A stretch of DNA of 64,000 nt from Lysobacter soli (GTDB lineage: Bacteria > Pseudomonadota > Gammaproteobacteria > Xanthomonadales > Xanthomonadaceae), in NCBI RefSeq assembly GCF_003382285.1, contig NZ_QTJR01000001.1, positions 186,001-250,000 of the forward strand, read 5' to 3'. The position numbers were made by a program, and so were the translations under genes. The notes under the pieces are model-generated. The model ran no database searches. It saw nothing but the letters and a program-made list of their open reading frames with translations, and was not told the origin of the DNA. Shown piece after piece: positions 22,872-31,800 of the stretch. How positions within the stretch are numbered: the first letter of the stretch is position 1; each line of letters starts with the position of its first letter.

Positions 22872-23864
22872 ATGACCATCCCCGCCACGTTCAACGCCTT
22901 CCGCATCCACAACGACGCCAGCGGCTACCGCAGCGGGCTGGAGCAGGTCTCGCTCGACGACCTCTCGCCCGGCGAAGTGGTCGTCAAGGCGGCCTACTCG
23001 TCGGTCAACTTCAAGGACGCGCTCGCCGGCACCGGAGAAGGCAAGATCCTGCGCCGGTTCCCGCTGGTCGGCGGCATCGACGTCGCCGGCCACGTCGTCG
23101 CGTCCACCGACGCGAAGTTCAAGGAAGGCGACGCGGTGCTGGTCACGGGTTGCGGCCTCAGCGAAACGCGCGACGGCGGCTACGGCGAATACGCACGCCT
23201 GGAATCGAAGTGGGTGATTCCGTTGTCCAGCGGCCTCAGCCTGCGCGAGAGCATGATCCTGGGCACCGCGGGCTTCACCGCCGCGCTCGCATTGCTGCGC
23301 ATGACCGAAAACCGGCAGACGCCGGATCTGGGTCCGCTCGCGGTGACCGGCGCGACCGGCGGCGTTGGCTCGCTCGCGGTCGACATCTTCAGTCGCGCCG
23401 GCTTCGAAGTGCACGCCATCAGCGGCAAGCCCGAGCACGCGGACTACCTCAAGGAAATCGGCGCAACGCAGGTGCTCGGTCGCGATGCGCTCGCGACGAC
23501 GCGGCCGATGGAATCGGCGCAGTTCGGCGGCGGCCTGGACAATGTCGGCGGCCCCATGCTCGGCAGCCTGCTCGCGCAGACCGCGCCCTACGGCAACGTC
23601 GCCAGCGCCGGGCTTGCCGCCACGGCCGAGCTCGACACCACGGTCATGCCCTTCATCATCCGCGGCGTGTCGCTATTGGGTGTCGCCTCGGCCGGCACCG
23701 CGCGCGACATCCGCGAACGCGTCTGGCAGCACCTGGCCGACGACTGGAAGCCGCAGCACCTGGATCGCATCTGCACGCGCGAGGTCGGTCTGCAGCAATT
23801 GCCGGAGGTCTTCCCGACGATGCTGGCCGGCGGATCGCTGGGACGTACGCTGGTCGTGATCTGA
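22872..23864 (+). CDS. acuI: MDR-family NADPH oxidoreductase, AcuI/YhdH-like acrylyl-CoA reductase
   Basis: 330-residue medium-chain reductase. I prefer ATG 22872, 8 nt after AAGGA, over the ATG at 22863 which overlaps that sequence. N-terminal GroES-like fold with YSSVNFKDALAGTG, GGIDVAGHV, and the NADPH-binding TGATGGVGSLAVDI. YhdH/AcuI proteins reduce acryloyl-CoA to propionyl-CoA, protecting against a reactive electrophile. Function assigned by family; the symbol is tentative. Confidence 0.85.
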   Translation: MTIPATFNAFRIHNDASGYRSGLEQVSLDDLSPGEVVVKAAYSSVNFKDALAGTGEGKILRRFPLVGGIDVAGHVVASTDAKFKEGDAVLVTGCGLSETRDGGYGEYARLESKWVIPLSSGLSLRESMILGTAGFTAALALLRMTENRQTPDLGPLAVTGATGGVGSLAVDIFSRAGFEVHAISGKPEHADYLKEIGATQVLGRDALATTRPMESAQFGGGLDNVGGPMLGSLLAQTAPYGNVASAGLAATAELDTTVMPFIIRGVSLLGVASAGTARDIRERVWQHLADDWKPQHLDRICTREVGLQQLPEVFPTMLAGGSLGRTLVVI

Positions 23865-23902
23865 CGCACGGATTGGGCGCGCCGAACGTTCGCCGCCCGC
23901 TG

Positions 23903-23930
23903 TTGCGACAGCCCTGACGCTGGCTACAAT
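23903..23930 (+). promoter_or_regulatory. Sigma70-type promoter of the PilH-like receiver gene
   Basis: TTGCGA (23903-23908), 16-bp spacer, TACAAT (23925-23930), ending 24 bp before the ATG at 23955. The 5' leader would be short and contains AGGGGG as ribosome binding site. Confidence 0.6.
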
Positions 23931-23954
23931 CCCCAAACGTTCAGGGGGACACAT

Positions 23955-24320
23955 ATGGCGCGCATTCTCATCGTCGACGACTCGCCGTCGCAGCTCATGG
24001 GCATCCGGCGCATCGTCGAGAAGCTCGGCCATGAGGCCCTCACCGCCGAGGACGGCGCCGCGGGCGTCGAGGCCGCCAAGCGGGAGCTCCCCGACATGAT
24101 CCTGATGGACGTGGTGATGCCGAACCTCAACGGGTTCCAGGCCACGCGTTCGATCACCCGCGACCCGACGACCTCGCACATCCCGGTCGTCCTGGTCACC
24201 ACCAAGGACCAGGACACCGACCGTGTCTGGGGCATGCGCCAGGGCGCGAAGGCCTACCTCACCAAGCCCTTCAGCGAGGGCGACCTGTCCGACGTGATCG
24301 GCCAGGTGATGAAGCGCTGA
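23955..24320 (+). CDS. pilH: Single-domain response regulator, PilH/CheY-like
   Basis: 121 residues, only a receiver domain. Acidic pocket Asp8/Asp9, phospho-acceptor Asp52 in LMDVVMP, Thr in LVTTKDQ, and Lys105 in LTKPF are all present. MARILIVDDSPSQ, LNGFQATRSIT and the KDQDTDRVWGMRQGA stretch closely resemble Pseudomonas PilH, which controls twitching motility through the Pil-Chp chemosensory array. No other pil-chp genes are near, so either this is a dispersed pilH or a generic receiver; it has its own promoter. Confidence 0.82.
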   Translation: MARILIVDDSPSQLMGIRRIVEKLGHEALTAEDGAAGVEAAKRELPDMILMDVVMPNLNGFQATRSITRDPTTSHIPVVLVTTKDQDTDRVWGMRQGAKAYLTKPFSEGDLSDVIGQVMKR

Positions 24321-24332
24321 ACGGCGAAGGCG

Positions 24333-24455
24333 TCAGAACCAGAGCCGGTCGATCGCTTCGACCAGGATCGCGAAGGCGGTGATCCCGCAGACGCCCCACA
24401 GGAAGCAGATCGCATTGCGCATCCACCGCGCGCCGGGTTGAAGTTGGGAGTTCAT
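24333..24455 (-). CDS. Possible 40-residue membrane protein
   Basis: A short frame starting MNSQLQPGARWMRN with one strong hydrophobic segment (AICFLWGVCGITAFAILV) and ending RLWF, the shape of a small single-pass protein. GGAGG occurs but too far upstream (~18 nt) to be a good ribosome binding site; an upstream in-frame ATG (MERREVVW) would fit less well. It lies alone between the receiver gene and the DnaJ-like gene. No family recognised; could be noise. Confidence 0.4.
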   Translation of the reverse strand: MNSQLQPGARWMRNAICFLWGVCGITAFAILVEAIDRLWF

Positions 24456-24490
24456 GCCGCGATGGCACCAGACGACCTCCCGCCGCTCCA

Positions 24491-24504
24491 TCGGATTAAT
24501 CCGA
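24491..24504. promoter_or_regulatory. 14-bp perfect palindrome TCGGATTAATCCGA
   Basis: AT-centred palindrome in a GC-rich background, upstream of the candidate small membrane protein and 30 bp from a terminator. It has the look of a dimeric-regulator site, but nothing nearby identifies the regulator. Confidence 0.3.
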
Positions 24505-24533
24505 AAGCCGCCTGATCCGAGCCCAAATACCAC

Positions 24534-24555
24534 AAAGGCGCCGCAAGGCGCCTTT
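24534..24555 (-). terminator. Terminator of the DnaJ-like gene
   Basis: Stem AAAGGCGCC/GGCGCCTTT with loop GCAA, 26 bp after the stop of the minus-strand gene; reading that strand the stem ends in TTTGTGG. Symmetrical A/T flanks make it work in both directions. Confidence 0.75.
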
Positions 24556-24580
24556 CTCGTTTCCACGCCGGGACGTCCCG

Positions 24581-25483
24581 TCAGGCGCGCCGCCAGTCGT
24601 CGCCGAATGCGTCGCGCAGCTGCTCGTACGCCTCGCGTTCCGCCTCGGTGTTGGCGCGCGGTGCGAGGACTTCCAGCTCCACGATCTGGTCGCCCGGCGG
24701 CTGCCTGCCGGTCGGGTCGTTCGGCAGGCCGCGGCCGCGCAGGCGCAGCTTGCGGCCGGCTTCCGAATTGGCTGGGATCTTGAGTTCCACCGGGCCACCG
24801 AGCGTCGGCACGCTGACCGTCGCGCCCAGCGCCGCTTCCCACGGTGCGATCGGCAGCACGTGGATCACGTTGCGACCGTCCACTTCGAACTGCGGGTTGG
24901 CGGCGTACTCGATCTCCAGCAGGAGGTCGCCGTGCGCACCCTGCCCGGCCAGCCGGATCACCTGCCCCGGCCGGATGCCCTTGGGCACGCGCACGTCGAG
25001 CGTGCGGTTGTTGACCGAGATGCGCACCGTGCCGCCTTCGTACACCGTCTCCAGCGACACGGCGAGCTTGGCGCGCGAATCGCCGCGCGGCTGCGGGCCG
25101 GCGCCACGCTGCTGGCCGAAGCCGCCTCGACCGAACAGGCTTTCGAAGAAGTCGGAAAATCCGCCGCCCGCGCCACCGCCGGCGAAGATCTCCTCGAAGT
25201 CGGGGCTGCCGTAGCCGTTGCCGCCGAACCCGCCCGGCGGAGGCTGCACGTCGTCGCCCGGACGATAGCCGCGCGCGCGCAGCTGATCGTAGGCCGCGCG
25301 CTTCTGCGGATCGCGCAACGCCTCGTACGCTTCGTTCACCGCCTTGAACTTCTCTTCGGCGCCGGCTTCTTTGCTGACGTCGGGATGGTACTTGCGCGCG
25401 AGCCGGCGGTACGCCGTCTTGATTTCGGCGTCGCCCGCACCGGGCTCAACGCCCAGGGTTTCGTAGTAATCCTTGAACTGCAT
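24581..25483 (-). CDS. cbpA: DnaJ C-terminal-domain co-chaperone, CbpA-like
   Basis: 300 residues. Start at 25481-25483 gives [20 protein letters not shown], the canonical J-domain N-terminus; HPD is at 33-35. A Gly/Phe-rich linker (~75-135) follows, then two beta-sandwich C-terminal domains ([29 protein letters not shown]). There is no CxxCxGxG zinc finger, so it is the CbpA type rather than DnaJ. It stimulates DnaK ATPase and, in E. coli, also binds DNA in stationary phase. Stand-alone gene with its own terminator; no cbpM follows. Confidence 0.92.
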   Translation of the reverse strand: MQFKDYYETLGVEPGAGDAEIKTAYRRLARKYHPDVSKEAGAEEKFKAVNEAYEALRDPQKRAAYDQLRARGYRPGDDVQPPPGGFGGNGYGSPDFEEIFAGGGAGGGFSDFFESLFGRGGFGQQRGAGPQPRGDSRAKLAVSLETVYEGGTVRISVNNRTLDVRVPKGIRPGQVIRLAGQGAHGDLLLEIEYAANPQFEVDGRNVIHVLPIAPWEAALGATVSVPTLGGPVELKIPANSEAGRKLRLRGRGLPNDPTGRQPPGDQIVELEVLAPRANTEAEREAYEQLRDAFGDDWRRA

Positions 25484-25707
25484 CGATCGTCCGTCCCGTA
25501 AAGGCTGCCCGCGGCATGGCCGCGAAGGCGGGAGGTTAGCGCAATCGCGGCGAAGCCGAGGTCGCGAGGGATCCACGGAGCCGCGAATGGCGGTAACCCT
25601 TTGAAATAGGCGCACGCGCGCGGGCTTTCAAGCATGCGTTGACGCGGGGTTTCCCGGCGCAGGGTCTAGAATCGGGCGATCTTCCGCACCTCCGCACAGG
25701 AACCGCC

Positions 25708-26193
25708 ATGACGATCCAGATCGGCGAACGCATCCCCGAAGTCCCGCTGCAGCGCATTCGCGAGGGGGTGGAAACGGTCGATACCAACGCCCTGTTCGAC
25801 GGCCGCCGGATCGTGCTGTTCGCGGTGCCCGGCGCGTTCACGCCGACCTGTTCGGAAAAGCACCTGCCCGGCTTCGTGGAGCATTTCGACGAATTCCGCA
25901 GCCGCGGCATCGAAGTCGCATGCGTGGCGGTCAACGACCCGTTCGTGATGCAGGCGTGGGGCGAAAGCCAGAACGTGCCGGACGGCCTGATGATGCTGGC
26001 CGACGGCAATGGCGACTTCGCGCGCGCGCTCGGCCTGGAACTCGATGCGAGCGCCTACGGCATGGGCCGTCGCGCCAAGCGCTTCGCGCTGTACGCCGAC
26101 GACGGCGTGGTGAAGCTGCTCAACGTCGAAGCGCCGGGCGAGTTCCGCGTGTCCTCCGCCGAGCATGTGCTCGAGCAGCTCAAGCACCTGTAA
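25708..26193 (+). CDS. Peroxiredoxin, Prx5-like
   Basis: 161-residue thiol peroxidase that reduces hydroperoxides. PGAFTPTCSEKHLPGF holds Thr45 and peroxidatic Cys48. No second conserved cysteine is found at the usual resolving position, so it probably uses an external thiol or glutathione. ATG at 25708 with AGGA in front. No signal peptide, so cytosolic. A TAGAAT box at 25667-25672 could be its -10, without a matching -35. Confidence 0.92.
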   Translation: MTIQIGERIPEVPLQRIREGVETVDTNALFDGRRIVLFAVPGAFTPTCSEKHLPGFVEHFDEFRSRGIEVACVAVNDPFVMQAWGESQNVPDGLMMLADGNGDFARALGLELDASAYGMGRRAKRFALYADDGVVKLLNVEAPGEFRVSSAEHVLEQLKHL

Positions 26194-26199
26194 TCCTGT

Positions 26200-26231
26200 C
26201 GGGAGGAAGCGTGCGCTCTCGCTTCTTCCCG
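26200..26231. terminator. Hairpin between convergent peroxiredoxin and pbpC genes
   Basis: CGGGAGGAAGCG (26200-26211), 8-nt loop, CGCTTCTTCCCG (26220-26231), 11 of 12 pairs. It fills nearly all of the 40-bp gap and probably ends both transcripts. Confidence 0.65.
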
Positions 26232-26233
26232 GC

Positions 26234-28639
26234 TCACTCGCTTCCCGCCTGAAGGCGGAATCCCAGACTCGACCACGCCCCGCTGTCGGCCAGCGCCGTC
26301 AGCGTGTGCTCGCCGGGCTGCTCGAAATCGTGGACGAACGCGCCCTCGCCCACGGATTCGCCGATGAGCCGGCCGTCGAGCAGCCAGCGCACGCGCGCAT
26401 CGCCGCCGAGCGCGCGCAGCGACAACCGCACCGCCTGCGCGCCACCGGGCGCAGGCGCGAGCGTCGCACGATCGTTCAGACCTTCGATGCGCAGCTCCTG
26501 CACCGCATCGCGTCCGTCGGCGACACAGTCGGGCGATAGCCGCGGCAAACGCGCCGCCGCACGCGCCGCGCTCGACAGCCATGGCGAGGCGAGCGCCGGC
26601 CAGCGGGCGATCTCGCGCGACTCACGCACGTGAGTCGCGCTGCAATCGGCCGACAACCGCAGGCCGGTGCGCGCGTCGACATCGAACCGCTCCACGCCCG
26701 CACTCCACAGGCGCGCGTCGCGTTCGGCGAAGGTCGGCGGCACCGAGCCGTCGAGCGTCCAGGCCTCGCGTCGCTGACGGCACAGCTGTGGTGCCTCGGG
26801 ATCGGGCGGAAGGCCGAGCGGCCAGCAGATGTCGAGCGTCGCTACGCTGGCCGGCGGCGGACGCGGCGCGGCGTCGGCGCGCTGCCGCGGCAGGCTGTCG
26901 ATCACTTCGAACATCAGCGGCAGCGCGGTGATCGCGCCGTACTGGCCGGGCAGCGGCGTGCCGTCGGGACGGCCGACCCACACCCCGACCGTGTAGCGCC
27001 GCGTGCCACCCAGCGCCCAGGCGTCGCGGAAACCGAAACTGGTTCCGGTCTTCCACGCCACGCGCGGCCGGCCGCGCGGATCGAACGTGTCGGCCGCGCT
27101 GCCGGGGCGCGGATTGGCTTCGAGCATCTCGCGCACGATCCACGCTGCGCCGGGCGACAGCAGGCGCCGATCCACGCGCGGCGCATCGCGCGTGTAGCGG
27201 ACGCGACCGGCGACGCCGTCGCGATTGAGCGCGGCATACGCGCCGACCAGATCCTCCAGTCGCGCGCCGGTGCCGCCGAGGATCATCGACAGGTTCGGCG
27301 TCGCGCCGGGCGGCCACTGCAGTCGGATGCCCGCATGCGCGAGCCGCGCGGAAAAGCGCGACGGACCGACGCGGTCGAGCAGATCCACCGCCGGCACGTT
27401 GAGCGACAAACGCAACGCCTGCGCAGCGCCGACGGGACCGTTGAACGCCGCGTCGAAATTGCCCGGCCGGTAATCGCCGAACGCCTGCGGCGCATCGACC
27501 AGCAGGCTCTCGGAATGGATCAGCCCGTCATCGAGCGCCAGGCCGTACAGGAACGGCTTGAGCGTCGAACCGGGCGAACGCCACGCCTTCACCATGTCGA
27601 CATGACCAACGCGCGCGGCGTCGGCAAACGCGAGCGAGCCGACATAGGCACGCGCTTCGAGCGTGGCGTTGTCGACCACCAGCAGCGCGGCGGACGTGCG
27701 TTCGGGCAGTTGCGAGAAATACGCCGCGACGCGGTCTTCGAGCGTGCGCTGCAGATCGAGGTCGAGCGTGGACGCGATGCGCACCGCGTCCGGTTGTTCG
27801 AAGCGAAGGCGCTGCGCCAGCAGCGGCGCGTAGCGCGGTGGCTGCAGCGATCGCGCGACGACCGGCTCCACGCGCGCGTCCGTCACCTGCGCGGGCGTCC
27901 ACACCTGCATCTGCTGCATGCGCGCGAGCACCTTGTCGCGCGCGACGCGGGCGCGCTCGGGTTCGCGGTCGGGACGAAGGCGGCTGGGCGACTGCGGCAG
28001 CACGGCGAGCAGCGCGGCTTCGGCGTGCGACAGGCGCGAGGACGGTTTCCCGAGATACGCCCAGCTCGCCGCTTCCACACCTTCGACCGTGCCGCCGAAC
28101 GGTGCGTGGTTGAGGTAAAGCGAGAGGATCTCGCGCTTGGACAGATGCACTTCCAGTTGCAACGCGCGCAACATCTGCCGCAGTTTGCGACCGGGCGTGC
28201 GCTGGTTCGACGCGCGTGCCTCCTGCCTCGAATCGAGGATGCGCGCGACCTGCATCGTCAGCGTCGAGCCGCCGGACACGACGCGCCCGCTGCGCGCCCA
28301 TTGCCCGGCCGCACGCAGCATCGCCACGGGATTGATGCCCGGATGCCGCCAGAACCAGCGGTCCTCGTAGGTCAGCAGCGCCTGCACGTACAGCGGCGAC
28401 ACGTGCTCCGGCTCGATCGCATAGCGCCAGATGCCGCCGGTGTCGGCGAACGCGCGCAGCGGCGTGCCGTCGGCGGCGGTGACGACGGCGCCGCGGTCGC
28501 GCGCGTCCGGAAGCGGCAGCGGGAACGCGAGGTCGGCGAGCATCGCCGCGATGAGCAGCAGCTGCGCGCCGAGGAGCGACTTCAGCGCGGCGCGGCGGCG
28601 CTTCGACGAATGCTTCGCAGGAGTGCGGGTCTCAGTCAC
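26234..28639 (-). CDS. pbpC: Penicillin-binding protein 1C
   Basis: 801-residue bifunctional class A PBP. GTG start at 28637-28639 (MTETRTPAKHSSKRRR), basic cytoplasmic tail, membrane anchor at ~22-42. Glycosyltransferase GT51: catalytic Glu92 in YEDRWFW and GGSTLTMQ at 123-130. Transpeptidase: active Ser358 and Lys361 in SPGSTLKPF, SLN at 412-414, KTGTS from 530. A C-terminal beta-sandwich (BiPBP_C, ~700-801) contains several cysteines. It sits downstream of the alpha-2-macroglobulin gene on the same strand with a REP-pair in the 187-bp gap; this pairing is conserved in E. coli (yfhM-pbpC). Confidence 0.95.
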   Translation of the reverse strand: MTETRTPAKHSSKRRRAALKSLLGAQLLLIAAMLADLAFPLPLPDARDRGAVVTAADGTPLRAFADTGGIWRYAIEPEHVSPLYVQALLTYEDRWFWRHPGINPVAMLRAAGQWARSGRVVSGGSTLTMQVARILDSRQEARASNQRTPGRKLRQMLRALQLEVHLSKREILSLYLNHAPFGGTVEGVEAASWAYLGKPSSRLSHAEAALLAVLPQSPSRLRPDREPERARVARDKVLARMQQMQVWTPAQVTDARVEPVVARSLQPPRYAPLLAQRLRFEQPDAVRIASTLDLDLQRTLEDRVAAYFSQLPERTSAALLVVDNATLEARAYVGSLAFADAARVGHVDMVKAWRSPGSTLKPFLYGLALDDGLIHSESLLVDAPQAFGDYRPGNFDAAFNGPVGAAQALRLSLNVPAVDLLDRVGPSRFSARLAHAGIRLQWPPGATPNLSMILGGTGARLEDLVGAYAALNRDGVAGRVRYTRDAPRVDRRLLSPGAAWIVREMLEANPRPGSAADTFDPRGRPRVAWKTGTSFGFRDAWALGGTRRYTVGVWVGRPDGTPLPGQYGAITALPLMFEVIDSLPRQRADAAPRPPPASVATLDICWPLGLPPDPEAPQLCRQRREAWTLDGSVPPTFAERDARLWSAGVERFDVDARTGLRLSADCSATHVRESREIARWPALASPWLSSAARAAARLPRLSPDCVADGRDAVQELRIEGLNDRATLAPAPGGAQAVRLSLRALGGDARVRWLLDGRLIGESVGEGAFVHDFEQPGEHTLTALADSGAWSSLGFRLQAGSE

Positions 28640-28675
28640 GCGTCAGCCTGCCCGTCGCCGTTACACCTTCCAGAG

Positions 28676-28784
28676 CCGTCATCCCGGCGAAAGCCGGGAT
28701 CCAGGCTGTCACGCGCTCCGAAAGCGACGCGATGGCAAACGGACACGCACCCAGCTTGGATCCCGGCCTTCGCCGGGATGACGG
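28676..28784. repeat. Inverted pair of GTCATCCCGGC hairpins between the macroglobulin gene and pbpC
   Basis: Element 28676-28703 (GTCATCCCGGC, GAAA, GCCGGGAT) and inverted copy 28757-28784 (GGATCCCGGC, CTTC, GCCGGGATGAC), 53 bp apart. Same family as the pairs at 8729 and 22451; a single unit with the same 3' flank (CAGGCTGTC) is at 45178-45213. Confidence 0.85.
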
Positions 28785-28826
28785 CCTTCGGGTGGCGGGC
28801 AAAGTCCTGCAACACCACGTCGAACC

Positions 28827-31800
28827 TCACTTCCCTCCCGGCTGCGTCACCGTGATCACCGACGGCGCCACCTTGCCGACGCCGCGCAGGTCCGGCCGGT
28901 ACATGTCCTCCACGAGCGACGGCGGCACCGTGTACGTGCCCGGCGTCACCGCGCGCACGAGGTAGAACACGCGCGCGGTATCGCCGACGTCTAGCTTGAG
29001 CGCCGCCACGTAGCGGTCGTCGCGGAACTCCTCGTGGCGGACTTCGGCCGCATCGTCGCGGTCGCTCAGCTCGATTCCGTCGATCACCACGCCTGCCCAC
29101 TGCTTGCCGTCGCCGAGGTTGAAGTTCTCGATCTCCAGCCCTGCCGGCAGCAGGTCGGTGAGCAGCGCGTCGGGCATTGGCCTGCTCGCGCGCACGTTCA
29201 CCTGCACGATCAGCGCTTCGCCTTCGGCCAGCGTGCCGCCGGTCCAGGGCTGTCCGTCGGTCGAGTAGTACTTGCGGTCGATGTCGATGACCGATTTGTC
29301 CGGCGCCGGTGCGCTGCGTGGCACGCCGGCGACTTCGAAGCTCGCGTACAGCGGCGGCTCGCCCTCGGGCGTGAAGCTCACGCCGCGCGCGATGGCCGCG
29401 GCGTCGAACAGCTTCCCCACCAGGCGCGCCCGACCGGCCGCGCTGGTCGCGTCGCCGACCTTCCATTCGCCCGAGACCTGCTTGCCCTGGTCGGCCATGA
29501 GCGCCTTGCCCAGGCGCGCGATGGCGACCTGCTCCTGCGTGCTCAGCCACAGCCAACCATCATTGCGCCGCGCGTCGAGCTCCTTGCCCAGCGCCACCGA
29601 ACGCGCATCGAACTCCGGCCGGTCGAGCTTGTGCTCGTGCACCAGCGCGATCATCAGCGCATCGTCGCGCAGGCGGCTGCCGTAATCGCCGAGGTAATCC
29701 GGCCGATCGGCCGCATCGCGCGCGAAACCCTCGGCAATCGCCTTCGCACCGCGCGTCTTGTCGCCCTGCAGCGACAGCGCGATGCCCAGATGCACCAGCG
29801 GGAGGCCGGTCAGACTGTTCTTGCGTTCGTTGTCGTACAGCGCGCGCAGCGTGCCCAGCGGCGCGCGGTTGACGCGTGCGAGCGCGTAGCCGGCGTAGGC
29901 CTGGTAGGCGAACTTGAGGTGTTCTCGACGGTCGTAGCCGAAGAACGGCGCGCCGCCGGAGAGCAGATCCTCGTTGAGCACCTTCAGCGCCTTCTGCAGC
30001 ATCGCGTCGGGCACGGCGAAGCCGGCATCGCGCGCGTCGAGCAGGAACTCCACGACGTAGGGCGTGATCAGCGGATTGACGTAGTCGCCGTCGCCCCACA
30101 TCGAGAAGTGGCCCGAGCCGATCTGCATCGCGGCCAGACGCCCGAACGCGCCTTCCATCCGCGCCCGACGCTTCGCTGCGTCCAGGCCCGTCGTGCCGAG
30201 CATCTTCGCCGTCGCATCGTCGAGTTCGAGCGCGGCGAAACCCTTGCTGGTCGTCTGCTCGGCGCAGCCGTAGGGATACTCGAGCGCGCCCTGCAATGCC
30301 GTGGCGAACGGGATCGGCGGCAACGCGCCGACCGTCAGGCGTGCGTTGACCGATTCGGGCATCAGGCCTTCGGCAAGCGCCTGGTCCAGCGCGATCTGCC
30401 CCAGCGAATCGAGTACCTTCGTCCGCGCGCGCACGACCGACGGCCATGCCGGGCGCACCGGCAGGTCGTAGCGGCGATCGACCTTCACGCCGTTTCCGTC
30501 CACGCGTACGCGGACCTGCGCGACCGTCATGCCCGGACGTGCCTGCAGCGGGAAGGTGTAGGTGGTCTTCGCCTCGGACGCGAGCTGCGCGGTGCGCGTG
30601 CCATCGGCGATCGCGATCGGCCCCTCGCCCGTCACCTGCACCTTGAACGTGCCGGCGCGGCCGGTGAAGTTCTGCACGTCCAGCGTGACGTTGCTCTTGT
30701 CGCCCGGCGCCAGCACGCGCGGCAGGCTGGCTTCGGCCAGCACCGGCGCGCGCACGATAATCTCCGCCGCACGGCTGCCGTACTTGCTGGCCGAATACAC
30801 GAGCGCGGAGACCCGCAGCGTGCCGTTGAAGTCCGGCACCGGCAGGCGCACGCGCGCGTTGCCCTTCGCGTCGAGCTTCACCGGACCGGCGAACAGGTCG
30901 ACGGTCTGGACCTTCGCCGTCGGACGCCGCGCCTGCGGCAGCGCAGCCAGCGCCATGTCGCCGCCGAAGCGGATCTTCGCCATGCTGCCTTCGAAACTTT
31001 CGATCACGCGGCCGTAGACGTCGTATGCGTCCACGCCCAGGCGACGCTGCGCGAAGAAATGCGCCGCGGCGTCGGGCACGGGGAAGCGCGTGATGTTGAG
31101 GATGCCCACGTCCACCGCCGAGACGGTCACGAACGCGTCCTGCCCGGCCAGCTGCGGCGCGCTCACCGTTACCGGCAGGTCGCGTTCGGGCTGCATCTGC
31201 TTCGGCACGGACAGGCCGACGGCAACCTTGCGATCGCGACGATCCATCGGCACGAACGCCACGCCCACCGCGCGCGCCGGCGTGATCTTGCTGGGCGCGC
31301 TGCCGCCGCGGAACACCAGCGCGGTGACGTAGACGTCGTGGCGTTCCCAGTCCTTCGTCACCGGGATTTCGAACGTGCTGCCGGCCTTGGCATCGATGTC
31401 CTGTACGTAGAGCATGCGGTCGGTCTCGACCATCAGCAGGCCCTTGCCGGCGTGCGGCGGCGTCAGCGTCACCTTCAGCGTCTCGCCGGCGCGGTACGAG
31501 GTCTTGTCGAGCGCGAGCTTGACCTTGTCCGGGCGCGCATCCAGGCCGCGGTTCTCGTCGTTCCAGCTCCACCCTGCGGTAAACGGATAACGCGTCGTCA
31601 GTTTCGTCGCCGGGTCGAACACGTCGAGGCGGTAGTCGCCCCACTCGACCGGGACATCGACGCGCGCCGATCCGCCGCCCACGTCGACGGTCTTCGTCTC
31701 GATGTCTTCATAACGGCGGGTGAAGTCGTAATCCCAGCCGTCGTCGCGGTGGTTCCAGTGATAGTCGCGATGCTCGCGCACCAGCGTCACGCGCAGCGCA

